Assembly: GCF_009733845.1 (NCBI RefSeq)
Contig: NZ_WNXZ01000001.1
Location: 186,001 to 250,000, forward strand
DNA from: Pseudactinotalea terrae
Lineage (GTDB): Bacteria; Actinomycetota; Actinomycetes; Actinomycetales; Beutenbergiaceae
Direction of reading: 5' to 3'
DNA length: 64,000 nucleotides
Under the pieces are notes generated by a model. The model was not told the origin of the DNA. It searched no databases and was given only the letters and a program-made list of their open reading frames with translations. The translations under genes were made by a program, and so were the position numbers. The first letter of the stretch is position 1. Each line of letters starts with the position of its first letter. Shown piece by piece: positions 59,227 through 64,000 of this stretch.

Positions 59227-59810
59227 CCAGGATCGTCGGCGGTAGCGCGGGTGGGCGGCGCCTCGCGGTGCCCGCCACCGGGACCCGGCCCACGAGCGAG
59301 CGGGTGCGGGAGGCGCTGTTCTCGCGGCTCGACCACCGCGGGGCCCTCGACGGCGCCCGGGTCCTCGACCTGTACGCGGGCTCGGGTGCGCTGGGTCTGG
59401 AGGCGCTGTCGCGGGGCGCCGCGAGCGCTGTGCTCGTCGACTCCTCACGCACCGCCGTGGCCGTCTGCACCTCCAACGCCCGCTCGATCGGGTTCGCCGA
59501 CTCCGTGACCGTGATCTCTCGCAAGGTCGAGCAGCTCCTCGCCGGCCGCGCGCCCACGCGGACATCGACCCTGGTGTTCATCGACCCGCCGTACGACCTG
59601 GGCATCGAGAGGGTGCTCCGGCTGCTCACCCGGCCCGGTTGGCTGGCGGAGGGCGCCGTCGTCGTCCTCGAGCAGTCGAGCCGTGCGGGCGAGCCCACCT
59701 GGCCCGAGGGTCTGCAGGCCGAGGACAGCAAGGTCTACGGCGAGACCACGCTGTGGTTCGCCACCGCTGTCGCTGCAGCGTCATGCGATGTGAGAAGCGA
59801 TCAGGAATGA
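59223..59810 (+). CDS. rsmD: 16S rRNA (guanine966-N2)-methyltransferase
   Basis: Methylates G966 of 16S rRNA (E. coli numbering). 195 aa: [34 protein letters not shown] is the RsmD signature, the SAM motif is [15 protein letters not shown] (~48-62) and the catalytic motif DPPY (D121-Y124). ATG overlaps the DUF6297 stop (ATGA). In most actinobacteria coaD follows; here a DUF1801 gene follows after 69 bp. Confidence 0.95.
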   Translation: [195 protein letters not shown]

Positions 59811-59879
59811 AGAAGCACCTCGCCTGGCGGTGTCCTTAGGCTCGTCGAGTCAACGATCACCGAGCAAGGAGACGGCGAG

Positions 59880-60305
59880 ATGGGTGGATTCAGCAAGGCC
59901 GAGCGCGATGCCATGAAGCAGCGCGCCGAGGAGCTGCGGGCGACCAAGGGTGTCAAGGGAGCGGCGAAGCGCGCACGCGAGTTCGAGGCGTGCGTGAGCG
60001 CCATCGAGGCACTCACCGGCGTCGACAAGGAGGTCGCCTCGCGGTTCCACGTCGTGGTCGCCGAGGAGGCGCCGGAGCTGGACCCCAAGACCATGTACGG
60101 CTTCCCGTCCTACGCGCGGGAGGGCAAGGTCATGATGTTCGTGCAGCCGTCCTCGAAGTTCGACACCCGCTACCCGACCGTGAACTTCGACGACGGCGCC
60201 AAGCTCGACGACGGCGTGATGTGGCCGACCTCGTTCGCCGTCCTCGAGTGGACCGACGAGGTCGAGAAGACGCTGCGCGACCTGGTGAAGAAGGCTGTCG
60301 GCTGA
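59880..60305 (+). CDS. DUF1801 family protein
   Basis: Cytoplasmic protein of 141 aa. The N-terminal Lys/Arg-rich helix (KAERDAMKQRAEELRATKG) precedes the DUF1801/YdhG-like domain (~50-140: YGFPSYAREGKVMMFVQPSSKFDTRYPTVNFDD and TSFAVLEWTDEVEKTLRDLVKKAV). Function unproven; the fold is related to the iron-chaperone YdhG and to CyaY-like proteins. AAGGAG nine bases before the ATG. It may have its own promoter (TAGGCT at 59838). Confidence 0.85.
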   Translation: MGGFSKAERDAMKQRAEELRATKGVKGAAKRAREFEACVSAIEALTGVDKEVASRFHVVVAEEAPELDPKTMYGFPSYAREGKVMMFVQPSSKFDTRYPTVNFDDGAKLDDGVMWPTSFAVLEWTDEVEKTLRDLVKKAVG

Positions 60306-60318
60306 GACGTGCGGACGC

Positions 60319-61515
60319 TCAGCGCACCGCCCAGGGGGCACCGAGCTCGCTGAACAGCTTGTGCTCGGCCGCTGCCCGGTCGCACCACGCCTCGACGTCG
60401 GCCAGCACCGGGTGGGCATCGGAGCCCTCGCCGACCCAGGTGACGTAGGCGTCGTCGACCTGGACCGGGTCCGGTGCGGTGCGGACGGCCTCGAGCACGC
60501 GCATGAAGGCGCCGGTGTCGGCGATCGGAGCGATCAGCGCCACGCTCGGGTCGGCGAGGTGCTCCACGAGGTTGCGCACGATCCCGGTGCGGCCGAGCCG
60601 CTGCTCGGTCGTGCCCGACTCGGTGCGCACCCTGAGCACATCCGAGGTGTAGCCGAAGACGATCTCGCCGCGGCTGCCCTGCACCGTGATGATCGGCTCG
60701 GACTGCACAGCTGCGCAGAGCGTGAGCCCGAAGGTCGCCGTCGTGCCCGTGGTGGTGCGGACGCGGACGCTGGAGGTGTCGTCGGCCTCGATGTCGTGAG
60801 CGTGGAACAGCTCGACCTCGACGCTCTCGACATCCTCGGCACGGACGGCCCCGGCGATCTTGAGCGCGGTCGCGACCGCGTGGGCGAGCGGATTGGTGAC
60901 GACCCCGTCGACGACCGGGACGCCGTCGAGGGTTCTCATACCGGCCCAGCGGGACCGCTCGTAGTAGGAGACGGCGCGCTGCCAGTGGCCTGCACCACCC
61001 ACCCCGGTGATCTCACCGATCGCGCCGCTCGCCACCAGCCGGTCGATCTCGGCGAGGGCGTGCGACCCGAAGCTCTGGAAGCCGACCTGGACGACGCGCC
61101 CGGTCTCCTCGGAGACCCTGACCATCTCCTCGAGCTCGGCCAGCGTGGCCGCGGTGGGCTTCTCGACCAGCACGTGAGCGCCGGCGCGCATCGCCTGGAC
61201 AGCGAGCGGCGCGTGCGTGTTGATCGGGGTAGCGAGCACGACGACATCGGGGACACCGGCCGCCAGCAGCTCGTCGAGAACGGCGTAGCACGGTGTGCCC
61301 GCGGGGACCTGGTCGGCGCCCTCGGCGCCGCGCGGATCGGCGACGGCGGTGAGCTCGGCCAGCCCCTCGCCCACGAGCTGGGAGATCGCGGCAAGGTGCA
61401 GGCGGCCATAGCCGTGGATGCCGATGACGGCGAAGGTCGTGGCCTTTGCGGGGTCCTCGCGACGTTGTGCGGCGGAGCGAAGCGGGGGAGCGGAACGTCG
61501 TGGGGTGCTATTCAT
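60319..61515 (-). CDS. Gfo/Idh/MocA family dehydrogenase carrying the 19-residue element at its N-terminus
   Basis: NAD(P)-dependent oxidoreductase of 398 aa, probably oxidising a sugar or inositol derivative. Residues 1-24 come from the dispersed element (TPRRSAPPLRSAAQRREDP at 4-22); the native Rossmann start is FAVIGIHGYGRLH (28-40), with EKP at 118-120 and the GGAGHWQRAVSYYERSRWAGM region near residue 195. The ATG (CAT at 61513-61515) overlaps the DUF6807 stop (ATGA), and no other start codon lies before the Rossmann motif, so translation depends on the element. The operon runs DUF6807 then this gene. Substrates of neighbouring enzymes suggest a uronic-acid or inositol pathway. Confidence 0.88.
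   Translation of the reverse strand: MNSTPRRSAPPLRSAAQRREDPAKATTFAVIGIHGYGRLHLAAISQLVGEGLAELTAVADPRGAEGADQVPAGTPCYAVLDELLAAGVPDVVVLATPINTHAPLAVQAMRAGAHVLVEKPTAATLAELEEMVRVSEETGRVVQVGFQSFGSHALAEIDRLVASGAIGEITGVGGAGHWQRAVSYYERSRWAGMRTLDGVPVVDGVVTNPLAHAVATALKIAGAVRAEDVESVEVELFHAHDIEADDTSSVRVRTTTGTTATFGLTLCAAVQSEPIITVQGSRGEIVFGYTSDVLRVRTESGTTEQRLGRTGIVRNLVEHLADPSVALIAPIADTGAFMRVLEAVRTAPDPVQVDDAYVTWVGEGSDAHPVLADVEAWCDRAAAEHKLFSELGAPWAVR
61449..61507 (-). repeat. 59-bp dispersed element, copy 2
   Basis: Same 59-bp unit as 11350-11408, 57 of 59 identical, same strand relative to the genes. The inverted repeat CGACGTT (61460-61466) and AACGTCG (61494-61500) is kept. Here it is in frame with, and supplies the first codons of, the dehydrogenase gene. 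Confidence 0.92.
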
Positions 61516-62408
61516 GACGCGAGGTTCTCCAGGTCGCGGTAGAGAGCATCGGCGGCCGCCGGCTCGAGCTCGGCGTCGACGAGAGCCGCCCACAGGTGCA
61601 GGCTGCGGGAGTCGCCCCGAGCGAGCGTGGTCGGCGCGTCCCACGCCACCGCCGGCCCGGCTCCGACGTAACCGCTCACCCGGACGAACCAGGGGAGCAT
61701 GACGGCCGGGTCGTCGGGCTGACCGAGCAGCAGTGTCACCGGGCCGCTGTCGCGGACCTGCGTGAGCGTGAGCCAGCGGCCGAGCGCGCCCAGGCAGCTC
61801 TCCTCGCCGCTCACCACGCCGCCCGGGGTGCTCACGCGCACGGTCCAGGTCGACTCGGGCCCGACGCGCCAGAACAGCCCGCCGTACCCAGCGCCGGTGC
61901 GCCCACGCGTGGCGGGCGAGCCGATCACCAGGTCGGTGTGCGGTGCGTGCAGGTCGCTGCGCCACGTGAGCAGGTGGGCGGGCACCTCGTGCTCGACCCG
62001 GGCCAGGCGAAGGTGACGGTCCTCGACGACCTGCTCCTCGCCGTCGGGCCCGGTCCACGAGAGCTGTTGCTGCAGCACGGTGCGGCCGGCCTCGCGGGTG
62101 ACGGTCGGGGCGGGGCCGCGCTGGCGGCCCTGGTTCTCGAGCATCGTGTAGCCCTGGCCGTGCACGTAGGACTTCCCGCCCCAGTACATCACCCCGTTGA
62201 CATCGACAACGGCGGCGCTCACGCCGTAGTGGTGGCGGTGGTCCTCGGGGTAGATCTCGGTGAGGTCCGCGCCCGCGGGCGTGCGGACCGGATGGAGGTA
62301 GGGCCGTGGGGAGAGCTCGGGCGGGAGGTCCTCGCCGTCGTGATAGGTAGCGACGGCGACCTCGGCGTCACGGTCAGCCACGGTCAGGGTCACCGGGTCG
62401 TAGTGCAC
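61512..62408 (-). CDS. DUF6807 (PmoA-like) family protein
   Basis: Protein of 298 aa of the DUF6807 family, which accompanies sugar-degrading loci of actinobacteria and planctomycetes; biochemical role unknown. Family segments include SPRPYLHPVRTPAGADLTEIYPEDHRHHYGVSAAVVDVNGV (~30-71) and the end region DDPAVMLPWFVRVSGYVG. The HHYG histidines may be functional. The GTG start at 62408 has TAGGCT seven bases upstream, and a LacI-type operator lies between it and the divergent ThuA gene. Confidence 0.88.
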   Translation of the reverse strand: MHYDPVTLTVADRDAEVAVATYHDGEDLPPELSPRPYLHPVRTPAGADLTEIYPEDHRHHYGVSAAVVDVNGVMYWGGKSYVHGQGYTMLENQGRQRGPAPTVTREAGRTVLQQQLSWTGPDGEEQVVEDRHLRLARVEHEVPAHLLTWRSDLHAPHTDLVIGSPATRGRTGAGYGGLFWRVGPESTWTVRVSTPGGVVSGEESCLGALGRWLTLTQVRDSGPVTLLLGQPDDPAVMLPWFVRVSGYVGAGPAVAWDAPTTLARGDSRSLHLWAALVDAELEPAAADALYRDLENLAS

Positions 62409-62422
62409 GGCGGCCAGCCTAC

Positions 62423-62438
62423 CGGTAATCGCTTACCG
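62423..62438. promoter_or_regulatory. LacI-family operator between divergent sugar-catabolic genes
   Basis: CGGTAATCGCTTACCG: six-base perfect arms CGGTAA/TTACCG around TCGC, the GTAANCGNTTAC pattern of LacI-type operators with central CG. It lies between the two -10 boxes, TAGGCT (minus, 62416-62421) and TAAGGT (plus, 62441-62446), so one repressor dimer could close both promoters. No lacI gene is within the window. Confidence 0.8.
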
Positions 62439-62452
62439 CCTAAGGTGGGGAC

Positions 62453-63127
62453 ATGACTGATCTCGACGTCGCCGTCCTCAGCGGCCAGGGGCGGTATGCG
62501 GACCCGTGGCACGACTTCATCGGCACCTCCACGAGGATCTCGGAGATCCTTCGTGCGACCGGGCTGACCGTGCAGGTGTGCGGCAGCGACGCCGACGAGC
62601 CGGTCCCGGCCCGGCTGCTGATCGTCAACTGCGGCGGTGGTGCGGACGCGATCCCCGGCGAGGCCGAGTCGGTCTCGGTGCGCTGGCGGGACGCGGTGCT
62701 CGGGCATGCGCTGGCCGGTGGACCTGTGCTCGCGGTGCACGCCGCCACCAACACCTTCTACGACGACCCCCGCTGGGCCGAGGTGCTCGGCGGGCGCTGG
62801 GTCCCGGGCACCTCGATGCACCCGCCGGGCGGCCCGGCCACGGTGCAGGTCACCGGCGGCGATCACCCGATCACCGCGGGGATGCCGGCGGAGATCGACA
62901 TCGTCGACGAGCGCTACTCCTACCTCGAGACCAGTCCCGCGATCGTGCCGCTGGTGACCCAGGTCCACGACGGCCTCGTCCACCCGATCGTGTGGACGCA
63001 CACAGGTGAGGCGGACGCGCCGGTGCGCGCCGTCGTCGACACCCTCGGTCACGACGTGCCCGCCTACGGCGACGTGCGCGCCGACCTCCTGCGTCGCGAG
63101 GTCAGCTGGCTCTTGGCCGCAGCCTGA
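62453..63127 (+). CDS. ThuA-like (type 1 glutamine-amidotransferase fold) protein
   Basis: Cytoplasmic protein of 224 aa of the ThuA family (trehalose/sugar-alcohol utilisation). VLSGQGRYADPWHDFIGTSTRISEIL (~8-33) is the family's first helix region; LLIVNCGGGADAI (~54-66) and LAVHAATNTFYDDPRWAEVLGGRWV (~92-116) follow, where VHAATN takes the place of the usual HGG/HAASxxF segment. Function is thought to be in modification of disaccharide or sugar-acid intermediates. Leaderless start (TAAGGT six bases before the ATG). It shares the operator with DUF6807. Confidence 0.9.
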   Translation: MTDLDVAVLSGQGRYADPWHDFIGTSTRISEILRATGLTVQVCGSDADEPVPARLLIVNCGGGADAIPGEAESVSVRWRDAVLGHALAGGPVLAVHAATNTFYDDPRWAEVLGGRWVPGTSMHPPGGPATVQVTGGDHPITAGMPAEIDIVDERYSYLETSPAIVPLVTQVHDGLVHPIVWTHTGEADAPVRAVVDTLGHDVPAYGDVRADLLRREVSWLLAAA

Positions 63128-63183
63128 CCGGCGCGGCCCGTGACGCGGTTGCCACCTGGGCGCTGGAGTTACGCGCCGCCTGG

Positions 63184-64000
63184 TCAGGTGACGGCGCCCA
63201 GCTGCCAGGGGATGAACTCCTCCTGGCCGATGTCCATCTCCTCGCTGACGGTCTGCTCGCCGGAGGCGACGGCGACGATCCGCTCGTAGATCTCGCGCGC
63301 GACCTGCTCGAGGGTGGCGGTGCCATCCACGATGCGGCCGGCGTTGATGTCCATGTCCTCGGCCATCCGGTCGTACATCGGGGTGTTGGTCGCGACCTTG
63401 ATCGACGGCGTGGGCTTGCACCCGAACACCGAGCCACGGCCCGTGGTGAACACGACCACCGTGGAGCCACCCGCGACCAGCCCGGTCACCGAGACAGGGT
63501 CGTACCCGGGGGTGTCCATGAACCCGAAGCCCTTGGTGGTGATCGGTTCGGCGTACTCGTAGACGGCTGCCATCTCGGCCGAACCACCCTTGGCGACGGC
63601 GCCCAGCGACTTCTCGAGGATCGTCGTCAGGCCGCCGGCCTTGTTCCCCGGTGACGGGTTGTTGTCCATCGTGCCGCCACCGGCCGCGGTGTAGTCCTTC
63701 CACCACTCGAGCCGGTCCAGCAGCTTCTGACCCACCTCGGGGGAGACCGCTCGCCGGGTGAGGAGGTGCTCGGCGCCGTAGACCTCGGGCGTCTCGGCGA
63801 GCACCGACGTGCCGCCGGCCGCGACAAGCCAGTCACCCGCCAGCCCGAGCGCTGGGTTGGCGGTGATGCCGGAGTAGCCGTCCGAGCCGCCGCAGTTGGT
63901 GGCGAGCACCAGCTCGCTCACGTCCTGCGGGGTGCGCCTGGCCTCGTTGACGACCGGCAGCATCTCCCTGATCTTCTCGACGCCGGCTCGCACCGTGGCG
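63184..64000 (-). CDS. UxaA/GarD-family (altronate/galactarate-type) dehydratase, 5' truncated
   Basis: C-terminal ~272 residues of an altronate- or galactarate-dehydratase-type enzyme, which dehydrates a sugar acid to a 2-keto-3-deoxy acid, using iron. NCGGSDGYSGITANPALGLAGDWLVAAGGTSVLAETPEVYGAEHLLTRRA is the family core, and TPGYDPVSVTGLVAGGSTVVVFTTGRGSVFG is the later conserved block. The gene runs off the window at its 5' end (no start codon seen), so the N-terminal SAF domain, if present, is outside. Convergent with the ThuA gene (56-bp gap). Confidence 0.92.
   Translation of the reverse strand, partial: ATVRAGVEKIREMLPVVNEARRTPQDVSELVLATNCGGSDGYSGITANPALGLAGDWLVAAGGTSVLAETPEVYGAEHLLTRRAVSPEVGQKLLDRLEWWKDYTAAGGGTMDNNPSPGNKAGGLTTILEKSLGAVAKGGSAEMAAVYEYAEPITTKGFGFMDTPGYDPVSVTGLVAGGSTVVVFTTGRGSVFGCKPTPSIKVATNTPMYDRMAEDMDINAGRIVDGTATLEQVAREIYERIVAVASGEQTVSEEMDIGQEEFIPWQLGAVT

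Noticed and set aside
1-64000. Prophage, integrase or insertion sequence
   Set aside because: No integrase, transposase, terminase, portal or tail genes could be recognised; the tRNA-Gln and tRNA-Glu genes are intact with no duplicated 3' ends nearby.

Overview
The window is high-GC DNA (codon third positions almost all G/C) with many GTG starts, 4-bp ATGA/GTGA gene overlaps, a 13E12/DUF222-HNH gene with LexA-type boxes, an NdgR/LtbR-like regulator beside leuCD, and a zinc-ribbon L28. This points to an actinobacterium, probably of the Micrococcales. The genus cannot be named from the sequence alone. Both ends cut genes: hemL at the left and a UxaA-family dehydratase at the right.

Layout. 1-5.3 kb: 3' part of hemL, a small unknown gene, a 13E12 HNH gene behind a duplicated SOS-type promoter, a palindromic spacer, and an FAD reductase. 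5.3-15.9 kb (minus): a tightly overlapping chain (FtsX-type permease, 22-codon micro-ORF, second permease, two ABC ATPases, SGNH hydrolase, apt) preceded by a YeiB-like membrane protein. 16-21.3 kb (plus): YjbR-like protein, methyltransferase, FAH-family protein, gltX, MOSC protein, HAD phosphatase, tRNA-Gln, tRNA-Glu and a strong hairpin. 21.3-23.8 kb: TetR and CPBP protease sharing two operators, then a MerR regulator. 23.9-28.3 kb: IclR-type ndgR divergent from leuCD, then murA and a four-unit 41-bp palindromic array. 28.7-33.9 kb: a coupled pair of SPFH membrane proteins, then uxuA, an SMP-30 lactonase and a VOC protein. 34.0-38.4 kb: ABC exporter with a DesK/LuxR-type two-component system and a plsC-like acyltransferase. 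38.4-45.6 kb (minus): an IclR-regulated sugar ABC importer with an FAD oxidoreductase and a secreted protein. 45.8-48.3 kb: lipoprotein, solitary DNA methylase, Cys/Met-metabolism PLP enzyme. 48.4-59.8 kb: ddl, DUF3515, thiL, CBS protein, rpmB, recG, ABC/DUF6297 and rsmD, a housekeeping run with insertions. 59.9-64 kb: DUF1801 protein and a divergent sugar-catabolic locus (Gfo/Idh, DUF6807, ThuA, UxaA-like) around a LacI-type operator.

How it fits together. A housekeeping backbone (gltX, tRNAs, ndgR, leuCD, murA, plsC, ddl, thiL, rpmB, recG, rsmD) is interrupted by catabolic and transport islands. Several islands point to hexuronate or related sugar-acid use: mannonate dehydratase, SMP-30 lactonase, altronate-type dehydratase, Gfo/Idh dehydrogenase and a sugar importer. 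Regulation is unusually legible: operators can be seen for TetR, IclR and LacI types and for LexA, and many genes have a TANNNT box 5-8 nt before the start codon, as expected for leaderless mRNAs.

The most unusual item is a 59-bp element present twice. It sits each time exactly at a 4-bp stop/start overlap inside an operon and encodes the same 19-residue Arg/Pro-rich peptide. Once it is a free micro-ORF between two permease genes; once it is the N-terminus of a dehydrogenase. The only two differences between the copies are synonymous.
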